From: Maribacter huludaoensis
Lineage (GTDB): Bacteria; Bacteroidota; Bacteroidia; Flavobacteriales; Flavobacteriaceae
DNA: 64,000 nucleotides
Assembly (NCBI RefSeq): GCF_029350945.1
Contig: NZ_JARKMS010000004.1
Coordinates: 124,001 to 188,000 of the forward strand
Direction: 5' to 3'
Position 1 is the first letter of the stretch. The number at the start of each line of letters is the position of its first letter. Made by a program: the position numbers and the translations under genes. This document shows positions 55,403 to 64,000 of this stretch, in pieces. A model generated the notes under the pieces. The model was not told where the DNA came from. It saw only the letters and a list, made by a program, of their open reading frames with translations, and made no database searches.

Positions 55403-56377
55403 TTATATGGTAACGATCAATTTACCTCTTACCTTTCTATCGGTCATTTCTTCAAGAGCCGTGGCGGTATCCTTCAAATTGTAAATAGCATGAATATGTG
55501 GTTTTAGTTTACCTTCTGCATGCCATTTCATTAAAATCATAGTATTCTGCATATTAGCTTTACTATCTTTCATGGCAAAGGCACCCCAAAAAACTCCAAC
55601 TATTGCAGCTTCTTTAAGTAAAGGAAGGTTAAGCGGAATCTTAGGAATATCGCCAGCTGCAAAACCTACTACTAAATATCTGCCATTTCGGGCTATACCT
55701 CTAAAAGCTGGTTCTGAATATATTCCTCCTACTGGGTCATATATAACATCAACGCCTTTACCACCTGTAAATTCTTTTATAGATGCTTTAAGGTCTTGAG
55801 AAGTATAATTTATGGTTTCGTCTGCTCCATATTCTTTACATAAAGCCAGTTTTTCATGGGTGGAGGCTGCTGCAATTACTTTGGCGCCCATAAGTTTACC
55901 AAGTTCAACAGCTGCCAAACCAACACCTCCAGAGGCGCCTAGAACCAAAAGTGTTTCGCCTTTACTTAAATTACCCCTGTCCTTTAATGCGTGATATGAT
56001 GTACCATAGGCCATTAAGAAAGAAGCGGCTGTAGGGAAATCCATTTGTGGAGGTTTTGGGAAACATGCATTTGAAGGTATGAGTACTTCTTCTGCCAAGC
56101 CTCCATGGGCTACAAAGCCAAATACTTCTTGACCCACTTTTAAATGGGAAACATCCTCGCCAATTTTTTTAACGACACCGGCCACATCACTTCCAGGGGT
56201 AAAGGGCAGCTCTGGTTTAAACTGATATAAACCTTGGATAATCAAAGTATCTGGAAAATTTAAGCCACATGCTTTTACTTCTACTAAAACCTCTTTAGCT
56301 TTGGGGTTTAAATTGTCTACATCTTCCAATACCAAAGAGGACGGAGGACCAAATTTTTTACATCGTATAGCTTTCAT
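55403..56377 (-). CDS. NADPH:quinone oxidoreductase-like MDR protein
   Basis: The 324-residue medium-chain dehydrogenase/reductase has the NADPH-binding GASGGVGLAAVELGKL (about residues 147-162) and the N-terminal FPDTLIIQGLYQFKPELPFT segment of the quinone oxidoreductase family. No zinc-site Cys cluster is seen. It could reduce an enoyl or quinone substrate in the pathway. It has a second, different MDR protein as neighbour. Confidence 0.88.
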   Translation of the reverse strand: MKAIRCKKFGPPSSLVLEDVDNLNPKAKEVLVEVKACGLNFPDTLIIQGLYQFKPELPFTPGSDVAGVVKKIGEDVSHLKVGQEVFGFVAHGGLAEEVLIPSNACFPKPPQMDFPTAASFLMAYGTSYHALKDRGNLSKGETLLVLGASGGVGLAAVELGKLMGAKVIAAASTHEKLALCKEYGADETINYTSQDLKASIKEFTGGKGVDVIYDPVGGIYSEPAFRGIARNGRYLVVGFAAGDIPKIPLNLPLLKEAAIVGVFWGAFAMKDSKANMQNTMILMKWHAEGKLKPHIHAIYNLKDTATALEEMTDRKVRGKLIVTI

Positions 56378-56485
56378 TTGTAAGTTTTTAATCTTTAGTT
56401 TTTAGGTGGACAGAAAAAATGCATTATTAGCTACTGAACGATAACATAAGATTGGTTGTATAGCTAAATTTGCGCTATGTACTTC

Positions 56486-57490
56486 TTAATCCTCTATAAT
56501 TTTTAAAACCAATTTTCCCATTTTGTCACCAGAGAAAAGACGGCTGTAAGTTTCCGGAAAATTTTCAATTCCCTCATAAATGTCCTCTTTGCTTTTTAGT
56601 TTTCCTTGCGACATCCAGCCACCTAAGATTTTGGCTCCTTCAGCGTATCTGTCCGCATAGTCAAAAACGACCATGCCCGTCATGCTCGCCCTATTGACCA
56701 ATAGCGATAGATAGTTGCTTGGACCTTTTATCGCGGTCTTATTATTGTATTGGGAAATTGCTCCGCAAATAACAATTCTAGCGTTCATACGTAATCTACC
56801 TAAGGCGGCATCCAATATTTCTCCACCAACATTATCAAAATAGATGTCCAGACCTTTAGGGCATTCTTCTTTTAGCCGGTCCTTTACGTTTTCATTTTTA
56901 TAATCTATACACGCATCAAAACCCAATTCATCAACAACATATTTGCACTTCTCTGCACCACCTGCAATACCTACTACTTTACATCCTTTTATTTTGGCAA
57001 CTTGCCCAACAATACTGCCCACGGCACCAGCTGCGCCAGAAACTAAAACAATATCACCTTCTTTTAATTTGCCCACTTCGGTAATACCAAAATAAGCTGT
57101 CATGCCCGGCATACCTAAAGTGCCAATATATGTAGGTAATGGTGCCAGCTTTGGGTCTACTTTATAATAGCCATCTGCTTTTGTAGCAATATATTGTTGT
57201 ACGCCTGCGTAACCGGCAACGTAGTCGCCAACTTTAAAAATAGGGTGATTGTTGGCTTCTATTACCTGACCAACGGAACCGGCTCGCATTACCGAATTGA
57301 TTTCCATAGGTGGTATGTATGATTTGGCATCGTTCATCCAGCCACGCATTGCAGGGTCTAATGAAACATAATGCTGCTGAATTAAAACTTCACCTTCATT
57401 TATTTTTGGAATAGGATTGGTCGTTAACGACCATGTTGAAGCATCGGCATCACCAGTGGGTCTTTTTACAAATAATAATTGTTTGTTCAT
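56486..57490 (-). CDS. Prostaglandin reductase/CurA-like MDR oxidoreductase
   Basis: The 334-residue zinc-free MDR protein matches NADP-dependent 2-alkenal/15-oxoprostaglandin 13-reductase-like enzymes: YVSLDPAMRGWMND at the start, GMPGMTAYFGITEVG, VSGAAGAVGSIVGQVAK (NADP) and FDNVGGEILDA. Such enzymes reduce alpha,beta-unsaturated ketones or acyl groups. It lies 108 bases upstream of the quinone reductase gene in the transcription order and 65 after the isomerase gene. Confidence 0.9.
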   Translation of the reverse strand: MNKQLLFVKRPTGDADASTWSLTTNPIPKINEGEVLIQQHYVSLDPAMRGWMNDAKSYIPPMEINSVMRAGSVGQVIEANNHPIFKVGDYVAGYAGVQQYIATKADGYYKVDPKLAPLPTYIGTLGMPGMTAYFGITEVGKLKEGDIVLVSGAAGAVGSIVGQVAKIKGCKVVGIAGGAEKCKYVVDELGFDACIDYKNENVKDRLKEECPKGLDIYFDNVGGEILDAALGRLRMNARIVICGAISQYNNKTAIKGPSNYLSLLVNRASMTGMVVFDYADRYAEGAKILGGWMSQGKLKSKEDIYEGIENFPETYSRLFSGDKMGKLVLKIIED

Positions 57491-57555
57491 GAGTTTAATT
57501 TTTTATGTAGGTTCTAAACCTGTCTTTAGCTTATAGCTTTCTACTAATATTCTAG

Positions 57556-58326
57556 TTATTTTTTCTTGTTGGTAAAGCTTTCAACATAAGCCTTCATTTT
57601 GGAACGTATCTCTGGTTTCCACCAAAGTTCAGCGGCTTCTTTTAAAGAGTTTTGACCATTATTATCCAATTTTTCAAGAAGGTGTTTTCTAACTTTGGCC
57701 TTGGTATTCATCCAAATTTGTTGGTCAGCTTTCATGTACAGGCGCATTTGCTTTTCTGCACGCTCCAAAACATTTTCCAAGGGAACCAATTCATCTACCA
57801 GACCAGCGGACACTGCTTCTTTTCCGGTCAATAGTTTACCTTCTAAAATATATCTGCTAGCCAAACCATCACCCATCCAAAAAGCATAAACTTCTGTTAG
57901 GTTTTGACTAATTTGAATGTTTACGGCAACCTCATTAAGACCTATGACAAATTTATCTCCGTTGGCCATGTAACGATTATCACTGGCAACTGCCAATACA
58001 CATCCGCCGGCAGGAGAATAACCGGTAATTGCAGAAATAAAAGGCTTTTTAAATTGTACCAGTTCTAAGTATAATGTACCGAACGCTGCAAAGAAATCTT
58101 CTATTTGATTTTTGTCATATTGAAAAAGTTCTATTAAGTCTAAACCTGCGGAAAAGTAATTAGGTTGACCGAATAGTATTACACCTTTTACCTCATCATT
58201 TGCTGCTATAGACTTAAAAGTTTCTCGCAATTCTGCCACCATTTCAGCATTTATAGCATTTACTTTTCCACGGTTCATTTGTACAATGGCGTACTCGTTT
58301 TTGTATGTAATTTTTAATGTTTTCAT
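57556..58326 (-). CDS. Enoyl-CoA hydratase/isomerase, Delta3-Delta2 isomerase-like
   Basis: The 256-residue crotonase-fold protein has the oxyanion loop NYFSAGLDLIELF and YSPAGGCVLAVASD. The catalytic segment reads FVIGLNEVAVNIQIS, followed by FWMGDGLASRYIL, which resembles mitochondrial Delta3,Delta2-enoyl-CoA isomerase (GLNE) more than the hydratase Glu pair. If so, it shifts double bonds for unsaturated acyl chains or for 3-enoyl-CoA made from 4-phospho intermediates. It is 5 bases before the SDR start in transcription order. Confidence 0.85.
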   Translation of the reverse strand: MKTLKITYKNEYAIVQMNRGKVNAINAEMVAELRETFKSIAANDEVKGVILFGQPNYFSAGLDLIELFQYDKNQIEDFFAAFGTLYLELVQFKKPFISAITGYSPAGGCVLAVASDNRYMANGDKFVIGLNEVAVNIQISQNLTEVYAFWMGDGLASRYILEGKLLTGKEAVSAGLVDELVPLENVLERAEKQMRLYMKADQQIWMNTKAKVRKHLLEKLDNNGQNSLKEAAELWWKPEIRSKMKAYVESFTNKKK

Positions 58327-58331
58327 ATTAT

Positions 58332-59087
58332 TTATAAGGAAGTTCCTCCGTCTAATGTTAATGTTTGTCCTGTCATGAATTTTGAATTGTCAGAAGCCAG
58401 ATAGCAAATACCTTCTGCAATTTCTTCGGCCTCACCAAATCTTTTCATGGGAACCATCCTTTTTAGCAAATCTCCCATATCTGGTCTAGAACTAAGTAAT
58501 TGGTCCAATAATGCAGAATGTGTATAGCCCGGGCAAACTGCATTGATGCGAATATTTTTACTGCCATACTCCAGTGCGGCAGATTTTGTCATGCCTACAA
58601 CGGCAAATTTGCTGGCGCTGTAAGACAGATTGTTGCCAGAAGCTTTGAGTCCGGCCAAGGAGGCTATATTGACAATGTTGCCTTGGCCTTGTTTGGTCAT
58701 CTGTTTAAGCGCTACTTGCATACAATAGAATACCCCGGTCTGGTTTACGGCAATGACATGGTGCCAATCTTCATGGGTGTGCTCGGCAGTTTTCAAAAGA
58801 TTTTTACCTCCAATACCGGCATTATTCACCATTACATCTACGCGGTCATAATTTAAGACCGTTTGTGATATTAAATTTTGAACTTCATCAAATTTGGTTA
58901 CATCGGTTTTTAGGGCAATTGCGTTACCACCGTTGGACTTTATTTCTTCAGCAGTTTTTTGTGCATTTTCGAGGTCGATGTCCGAAACTACTACAGTTGC
59001 TTTTCGCTCACCTAAAAGTTTGGCCGCTGCAGCACCTATACCGCTTCCACCACCTGTAATGATTACTACTTTATCTTCTAAATTCAT
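58332..59087 (-). CDS. SDR family oxidoreductase
   Basis: This 251-residue classical SDR has the ITGGGSGIGAAAA cofactor motif, NNAGIGG, the catalytic Tyr-Lys in YSASKFA and GQTLTLDGGTSL at the end. It is close in form to 3-hydroxyacyl-CoA dehydrogenase-like SDRs. Its exact substrate cannot be read. It is preceded, 50 bases upstream, by the DUF1330 gene. Confidence 0.88.
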   Translation of the reverse strand: MNLEDKVVIITGGGSGIGAAAAKLLGERKATVVVSDIDLENAQKTAEEIKSNGGNAIALKTDVTKFDEVQNLISQTVLNYDRVDVMVNNAGIGGKNLLKTAEHTHEDWHHVIAVNQTGVFYCMQVALKQMTKQGQGNIVNIASLAGLKASGNNLSYSASKFAVVGMTKSAALEYGSKNIRINAVCPGYTHSALLDQLLSSRPDMGDLLKRMVPMKRFGEAEEIAEGICYLASDNSKFMTGQTLTLDGGTSL

Positions 59088-59137
59088 CTATTGTATTTTT
59101 ATTGCCTTAGGTTTATTTGATTTTTTTTTTTTGAATT

Positions 59138-59521
59138 TTAATTACATTGAATCAACCTTGAGTCTAACAAAGCTTTATCTCTTAAGTGAGTAGGATAGCC
59201 TTTTGCCGTAATCATTTCCAAAAAATCAACGGGAGTTTTATATTTTACAAGTAATATTTTGTCCCATAAAGCTTCACTCTCTGGTCCGATCAATGTTCGT
59301 TGAGGTTTTCCTAAATAAAGAATTTCAGCATTGGCTTTTATAAAAAAGGGCATTGCAGCTTTCATGTAGCCTTTATAAGATTCCGTTCCGGATAATCCGG
59401 TTTCTGCAACCGTATCTTTGAATTTTAGCAAGTTCATCATTACTACAGGTTTGTCTGCAGGTAATAGCGAAAGGGCTTTTAACTGTTCTTTGTTGATTGT
59501 TTTATGGTATGTTGTTTTCAA
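59138..59521 (-). CDS. DUF1330-like small protein
   Basis: The 127-residue protein has the DUF1330 pattern, with VVMMNLLKFKD and SYKGYMKAAMPFFIKANAE, then GYPTHLRDKALLDSRLIQ. Its substrate is unknown; the fold is a dimeric ferredoxin-like barrel. A TTG at 59521 (MKTTYHKTI), five bases after the stop of the kinase gene, is my preferred start; an ATG at 59569 would overlap the kinase gene by 43 bases. It occupies the place of the small helper protein LvaB in the levulinate operon, but is not obviously related to it. Confidence 0.7.
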   Translation of the reverse strand: MKTTYHKTINKEQLKALSLLPADKPVVMMNLLKFKDTVAETGLSGTESYKGYMKAAMPFFIKANAEILYLGKPQRTLIGPESEALWDKILLVKYKTPVDFLEMITAKGYPTHLRDKALLDSRLIQCN

Positions 59522-59526
59522 CTTCT

Positions 59527-60594
59527 CTAAAATAAATTGTCTATTTGTTTCTTTTGTATCGCTTCCCACGCGGTTTTACAGCATAGCTCAGATGCTTTGT
59601 TCAGTTGAGCGAACTTTGGATCGCTCGTGTGTCCATGTTTATAGCGATAGTAAATTTGCTGTGCGATTACGGCAATTTTGAACAATCCGTAGGCATAATA
59701 AAAAATTAGGTTATCTACATTTCGTCCACTTTTTACTGCATACTGCTGTACGATTTTTGCACGAAGAGGATTGCCTTCCATAACCGTTGGAGACTGTAGG
59801 CCTTGCTTCATGAAATCTGGATCTGCGTACGTAGTCCAATAGCCCAAAGAAGTACCTAGGTCCATTAAAGGATCACCAAGGGTACACATTTCCCAATCTA
59901 GAATAGCTGCAATTTCTTTCCAGCTATTGTCCTTGAAAACCACATTGTCATATTTAAAATCATTGTGTATTAAAGTGTGATCATATGTTTTGGGTTGATT
60001 TTCTGCCATCCATTTCATTACTTTCCCGGCAGTAGGGACATCATCTGTTGCGGCAGCTACGTATTGTTTGCTCCAATTGGTTACTTGTCGCTCCACATAA
60101 CCTTCAGGGCGTCCCAAGTTTTCTAATCCTGCTGATTTATAATCTATAGCGTGAAAAGCTACAAAAGAATCTAGCCAGGTATTGGAAATGGTCTTAAACT
60201 CTAGTGGAGTAATTTGTAATTTATGTGCTTCTTTAGCAGTCAGGATAATCCCTTTTACTTTACTCATGATGTAAAATGGGGCTCCAATAATTGTAGTGTC
60301 TTCAGTATATGTATATGCTTTAGGGGTTTTATCGAATAGGGTATTTAAGTTTGAAATAACCTTGTATTCTCGACTCATATCATGTCCTCGTTTTGGTGCG
60401 GCAAATGGAGGTCGACGTAAGACGTATTCCTTATTTTCAATTTTCAATAAATAAGTAAGATTAGAAAAACCATTGGCAAATTGTTCTACTTGAAGTGTAC
60501 TTTTGCTATCTGCAATTAAGTTGTGCTCAAGAAGAAATTTCCTAAGATTAATTTCTTGTAATTCTTCACCTTTTCTAACCGGTTTTATATTCAT
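59527..60594 (-). CDS. ACAD10/11-type APH-like phosphotransferase
   Basis: The 355-residue kinase-fold protein has RRPPFAAPKRGHDMSRE, the catalytic loop LIHNDFKYDNVVF (general-base Asp) and ILDWEMCTLGDPLMDLG (metal Asp). This is the acyl-CoA-type family that forms the kinase half of human ACAD10/11 and LvaA of the levulinate pathway, which phosphorylates 4-hydroxyacyl-CoA. It lies 58 bases after the acyl-CoA dehydrogenase gene. The split of the two halves into adjacent genes supports joint action. Confidence 0.9.
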   Translation of the reverse strand: MNIKPVRKGEELQEINLRKFLLEHNLIADSKSTLQVEQFANGFSNLTYLLKIENKEYVLRRPPFAAPKRGHDMSREYKVISNLNTLFDKTPKAYTYTEDTTIIGAPFYIMSKVKGIILTAKEAHKLQITPLEFKTISNTWLDSFVAFHAIDYKSAGLENLGRPEGYVERQVTNWSKQYVAAATDDVPTAGKVMKWMAENQPKTYDHTLIHNDFKYDNVVFKDNSWKEIAAILDWEMCTLGDPLMDLGTSLGYWTTYADPDFMKQGLQSPTVMEGNPLRAKIVQQYAVKSGRNVDNLIFYYAYGLFKIAVIAQQIYYRYKHGHTSDPKFAQLNKASELCCKTAWEAIQKKQIDNLF

Positions 60595-60652
60595 ATTGTA
60601 ATGTTCTTTCCCCAGTAGGAGGGAAGCTTTTAAATTTTGATTATCCTTCTAT

Positions 60653-61867
60653 TTATTTGGCATATCTTTTTATGACATTTTTACCAAGTTGACTCATATG
60701 CACCTCATCAGGTCCATCTGCTAACCTTAAAGTTCTTGCCGCTGCGTAAAAGTGTGCTAAAGGAGTGTCGTTGCTTACTCCTAATCCGCCTAAAATCTGA
60801 ATTGCCCTATCTATGACTTTAAGCGTCATTTTTGGAGTAACAATTTTAATCATTGCGATTAAATCTTTTGCTTCTTTATTTCCAAGTCTGTCCATTTTAT
60901 CCGCTGCCGACAATACCAATAAACGGGTTTGCTCAATTTCACACGCAGAACTGGCAATATCTTGGCGTACACTACTATAAGTGTCCAAGGTTCTGCCAAA
61001 AGGTTTACGCTGTGTGGTGCGCTCTGCCATAATTTCAAGAGACTTTTGTGCCATACCAATAAGGCGCATACAATGGTGTATTCTACCTGGTCCCAATCTA
61101 CCTTGGGCAATGGCAAAACCTTGGCCTTCGCCTACTAATAGATTTTCTTTTGGTACGCGAACATTTTCCAAAAGAATTTCTGCATGACCTTCAGGGGAGT
61201 CAGAATATCCAAAAACCGGTAAATGTCTTATGATTTTTAGGCCCGGTGTATCCATTGGCACTAAAATCATACTCTGTTGTTGGTGTCTTGGAGCATTAAA
61301 ATCTGTTTTTCCCATGACAATACTGATCTTGCAATTGGGGTCCATTGCGCCAGATGACCACCATTTTCTACCGTTAATAACATATTCATCGCCGTCGGCA
61401 ACAATAGAGGTTTCTATATTGGTTGCATCAGAAGAAGCAACCTCTGGTTCGGTCATTAAAAATGCGGAACGTATATCGCCGTTCATTAAAGGTTGTAGCC
61501 ACTTTTTTTGCTGGGTAGGATTACCGTACTTGGCAAGCACTTCCATATTGCCCGTATCAGGAGCGTTACAATTAAATATTTCAGGAAGCCATATGGTGCG
61601 GCCCATAATTTCGGCCAACGGTGCATATTCCAAATTGGTCAACCCTGCACTTAGATCACCGTAAGCTTTTGGTAGAAATAAATTCCATAAACCAGCATCT
61701 TTTGCTTTTTGCTTTAAGCCTTCTAATCCTGGCCATTTTTTCCAAGCATTATCCGGATGGTGATGAAAAGCATCAACCTCAGCTTCCACCGGAAGAATGT
61801 GTTCATCAACAAAGGCTTGTACTTTTTGCTGTAATGCTATTGCTTTTTCACTGTGTTCAAAATTCAT
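60653..61867 (-). CDS. Acyl-CoA dehydrogenase, ACAD10/11-like
   Basis: The 404-residue flavoprotein has the FAD/substrate motifs [31 protein letters not shown] and the C-terminal [36 protein letters not shown] (read as separate segments). The WW-containing substrate loop is characteristic of the group that follows APH-like kinases (LvaC/ACAD11). In that pathway the enzyme converts 4-phosphoacyl-CoA into an enoyl-CoA, an elimination rather than an oxidation; whether this applies here is inferred. Confidence 0.92.
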   Translation of the reverse strand: MNFEHSEKAIALQQKVQAFVDEHILPVEAEVDAFHHHPDNAWKKWPGLEGLKQKAKDAGLWNLFLPKAYGDLSAGLTNLEYAPLAEIMGRTIWLPEIFNCNAPDTGNMEVLAKYGNPTQQKKWLQPLMNGDIRSAFLMTEPEVASSDATNIETSIVADGDEYVINGRKWWSSGAMDPNCKISIVMGKTDFNAPRHQQQSMILVPMDTPGLKIIRHLPVFGYSDSPEGHAEILLENVRVPKENLLVGEGQGFAIAQGRLGPGRIHHCMRLIGMAQKSLEIMAERTTQRKPFGRTLDTYSSVRQDIASSACEIEQTRLLVLSAADKMDRLGNKEAKDLIAMIKIVTPKMTLKVIDRAIQILGGLGVSNDTPLAHFYAAARTLRLADGPDEVHMSQLGKNVIKRYAK

Positions 61868-61905
61868 TAGCTTTTTCTTTTATCAACTTAATAATGAGTT
61901 TTCAC

Positions 61906-62679
61906 CTATCCGGAAATCAAGTAACCACCGTCAACGGTATACACACCGCCCGTCATATACGAACCTGCATCTGAAGCTAGAAGCATTACAACGCCAGCCA
62001 GTTCATCTGGTTCAGCTATTCTTTTTAGTGGTACGATACCGGTATAACCGGCAACCATTTTTTCGTTGGACCATAGGGCTTCGCTAAGTTTTGTTTTTAC
62101 CAGTCCCGGACAAACCGCATTGGAACGTATTCCATGTTTGCCCCATTCCTTCGCTTGGTTTTTAGATAACATGATCATTGCCGATTTGGTAACGCTGTAC
62201 AGGCCAAGGTTAAATCCTGGATGCACACCTTCAACGGAAGAAATATTGATGATACTGCCGCCGCCTTGTGTTTTCATGTGGGGTTGGGCCAAATTTGAAA
62301 GAATCCAGGGAGCTTTGACATTAACATTCATGATCTTGTCAAAAATTTCTTCATCTGAAGCTTCCAATGGTCCGTAATAGGGGTTGATTGCTGCATTGTT
62401 CACCAAAATATCTATTCTGCCATAGCTATCTATAGTTTTAGCTATTAGTGCTTCGCGCTGATCTGCTTCACCAATATGACATGCAATACCTATAGCTTCT
62501 AAACCTGCTTCATTGAATTCTTTAGCAATGGCATCTACGGCATCTTGCTTACGGCTACTGATAACCACTTTAGCTCCGTTTTCTGCTAGCCCTCTGGCAA
62601 TTGAAAGTCCTATACCTTTACTAGATCCTGTTATAATAGCTACTTTTCCAGAAAGATCAAATCTTTTTTTTATACTCAT
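61906..62679 (-). CDS. SDR family oxidoreductase
   Basis: This 257-residue SDR has ITGSSKGIGLSIA at the cofactor site, NNAAINPYYG, the Tyr-Lys pair in YSVTKSA and GGVYTVDGGYLISG at the end. It is similar to the dehydrogenases of the ACAD10/11-linked clusters (LvaD-like position). It is 38 bases before the ACAD gene in the transcript. Confidence 0.88.
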   Translation of the reverse strand: MSIKKRFDLSGKVAIITGSSKGIGLSIARGLAENGAKVVISSRKQDAVDAIAKEFNEAGLEAIGIACHIGEADQREALIAKTIDSYGRIDILVNNAAINPYYGPLEASDEEIFDKIMNVNVKAPWILSNLAQPHMKTQGGGSIINISSVEGVHPGFNLGLYSVTKSAMIMLSKNQAKEWGKHGIRSNAVCPGLVKTKLSEALWSNEKMVAGYTGIVPLKRIAEPDELAGVVMLLASDAGSYMTGGVYTVDGGYLISG

Positions 62680-62785
62680 TTTATAATATTGGTTCTTCTT
62701 GTTAGATATGTTTAATATTAGCTGTAGAAGTATCTATAATAGGTACTTCTACAGCTATTCTCACATTTGTGATCGTTATGGTATG

Positions 62786-64000
62786 TTAAGCAAGTACCTC
62801 TTTGTCGGTACCTATGGTCAGTGCCGTTTTGTTATCCATTAAAATTTCTGCCAAACCTGTGGTTTTTGGAAGTTCATACTTAAAGAAAAATTGCATGGTA
62901 TGTATCTTGCTTTCATAAAATGCGACACTATTTGTCTTATTGCCAGTCACTAGTGCATTGGTAGCTTCATTTGCAATATCTAACCATAACCAACTTATTA
63001 GAATAGTACTGAAAAATTCCATAAACGGGGTTGCATCTGCCAAAAAGCGCTCATAATCTCCTTTCATGGCAAAACCCATAAGAGATTGCAGCACCTCTTG
63101 TGTCAACTCTAATTTACTTGCCAATTTTTTGGCGAAGGGCACTAAAGATTCATGGGTCATACTGGCTTCAATAGAATTTTTAATTTCCGCCGAAAGTAAT
63201 TTCAAAGCTTCCCCATTGTTCATAGTAATTTTTCTGCCTAATAGATCTTGTGATTGAATACCCGTTGTGCCTTCGTACAGTGCAAAAATTCTAATATCCC
63301 TTAAATATTGTTGCAAAATATAATCAGAACAGAAACCATATCCTCCTAATACTTGAACACCGTTATCTACGGCCGTTTTTCCCATTTCAGATGGATATGT
63401 TTTTACAACCGGAGTCATTATTTCAAGTAAAAGTCTATATTTCTCACGTTCTTCTTTACTTGTAGCGGCCAAAGAAAGATCATGATATTTTGCTGCTAAA
63501 AAAATGAGGCTTAAAGATCCTTCGGATACCGCTTTTTGTAGCAATAACATGCGTCGTACATCTGGATGGTTTATGATTAAAGTTTGTTCCTGGTTTGCAT
63601 CTTTTTTTCCGGTACTGGTCAATTTACGGCCTTGCGGTCTTTCATTGGCATAATTCAATGAAGCTTGGTAAGCTGCGGTTGCAATGGCCGCGGCGCCTCT
63701 ACCAACACCAATTCTTGCACCGTTCATCATTAGGAACATATATTTAAGACCTTGATGGGGTTCGCCTACCAACCAACCTTTGCAATCTTCTTTATCTCCA
63801 AAAAATAAGTGCGTAGTACAATACCCTCGTTGTCCCATTTTTTGAAAATCCGCAACTGTGGTAACATCGTTCGCCGTTAAACCTCCATCTTCTGTAGGCC
63901 TTCTTTTTGGCACTACAAAAAGTGAAATTCCTTTGGTACCTGCGGGTGCACCTTTTATTCTCGCCAAAACTAGATGTACAATATTCTCTGCACCAACGTA
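62786..64000 (-). CDS. Acyl-CoA dehydrogenase, DmdC-like, 5' end missing (cut by window edge)
   Basis: The reading frame runs through the window end, and 404 codons are visible (the visible part starts with YVGAENIVHLV). It has the acyl-CoA dehydrogenase middle and C-terminal domains: FQKMGQRGYCTTHLFF, MNGARIGVGRGAAAIA, and the helical segment with QVLGGYGFCSDYILQQYLRDI. It then has a C-terminal extension of ~160 residues typical of the 3-methylmercaptopropionyl-CoA dehydrogenase (DmdC)/long-ACAD group. The N-terminal part is outside. It begins the visible part of the cluster. Confidence 0.9.
   Translation of the reverse strand, partial: YVGAENIVHLVLARIKGAPAGTKGISLFVVPKRRPTEDGGLTANDVTTVADFQKMGQRGYCTTHLFFGDKEDCKGWLVGEPHQGLKYMFLMMNGARIGVGRGAAAIATAAYQASLNYANERPQGRKLTSTGKKDANQEQTLIINHPDVRRMLLLQKAVSEGSLSLIFLAAKYHDLSLAATSKEEREKYRLLLEIMTPVVKTYPSEMGKTAVDNGVQVLGGYGFCSDYILQQYLRDIRIFALYEGTTGIQSQDLLGRKITMNNGEALKLLSAEIKNSIEASMTHESLVPFAKKLASKLELTQEVLQSLMGFAMKGDYERFLADATPFMEFFSTILISWLWLDIANEATNALVTGNKTNSVAFYESKIHTMQFFFKYELPKTTGLAEILMDNKTALTIGTDKEVLA

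Noticed and set aside
61230-61664. 144-codon plus-strand frame inside the ACAD gene
   Set aside because: Antisense shadow with no start context or family features; the ACAD frame is continuous and conserved.
1-64000. CRISPR arrays, insertion sequences, prophage or integrase genes
   Set aside because: No regularly spaced direct repeats, transposase, integrase or phage-type genes were seen in the window.

Overview
The window is a gene-dense, low-GC stretch of a chromosome from the Bacteroidota, most likely a marine member of the Flavobacteriaceae. The evidence is the DUF4270 lipoprotein, the DUF4907, DUF3822 and DUF4126 families, the fused ThrA-ThrB-ThrC order, MiaE next to a short Ppx, repeated -7 boxes of the Bacteroidota form TAnnTTTG, and frequent TTG starts. 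The genus cannot be fixed by reading alone. I see no insertion sequence, prophage or CRISPR array.

Layout. 1-1822: an outer-membrane protein (cut by the window edge) overlapping a DUF4270 lipoprotein. 2064-5235: Kelch lipoprotein, DUF4907 protein, LytS-type kinase and LytTR regulator. 5350-8828: pyrR, pyrB, a STAS-like protein, rnz, pdxH. 8839-12292: a polyphosphate operon (SixA-like phosphatase, ppk1, short ppx), facing miaE. 13002-19770: a complete, tightly packed ebo operon (eboA-F) followed by a TMEM220-like membrane protein. 19759-24132: dnaX, the RNase P RNA gene on the opposite strand, rsmD, DUF3822 and an unknown anchored protein. 24234-29449: RecD-like helicase, DUF4126, kdsB, HAD phosphatase, kdnB (Kdo 8-oxidase) and an acyltransferase, a lipid A/Kdo group. 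29532-33471: yebC, pterin dehydratase, epimerase-like protein, glsA, gcvT. 33569-38458: the thrABC operon, preceded by a previously unannotated threonine-rich leader peptide. 38565-49389: nnr, an unknown STAS-like protein, clpC, gyrA, a TPR protein, a C40-family protein with a replaced catalytic Cys, and a thiolase. 49486-51861: a 7TM-HD phosphodiesterase, tRNA-Ser(GCT) and tRNA-Pro(TGG). 52218-64000: twelve same-strand genes of acyl-CoA metabolism, cut by the window edge.

The most interesting parts are four. (1) The ebo operon, known in cyanobacteria for moving the scytonemin precursor to the periplasm, here sits with no pigment or natural-product genes beside it, and its EboF lacks several metal ligands of the phosphodiesterase superfamily. 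(2) The thr operon leader encodes a 30-residue peptide with eight Thr and three Ile, directly behind a good promoter. (3) kdnB lies beside kdsB but the partner aminotransferase kdnA is not in the window. (4) The acyl-CoA cluster pairs an APH-like kinase with an ACAD10/11-like dehydrogenase and a Delta3-Delta2 isomerase-like protein, the hallmark of hydroxyacyl-CoA breakdown through a phosphorylated intermediate.
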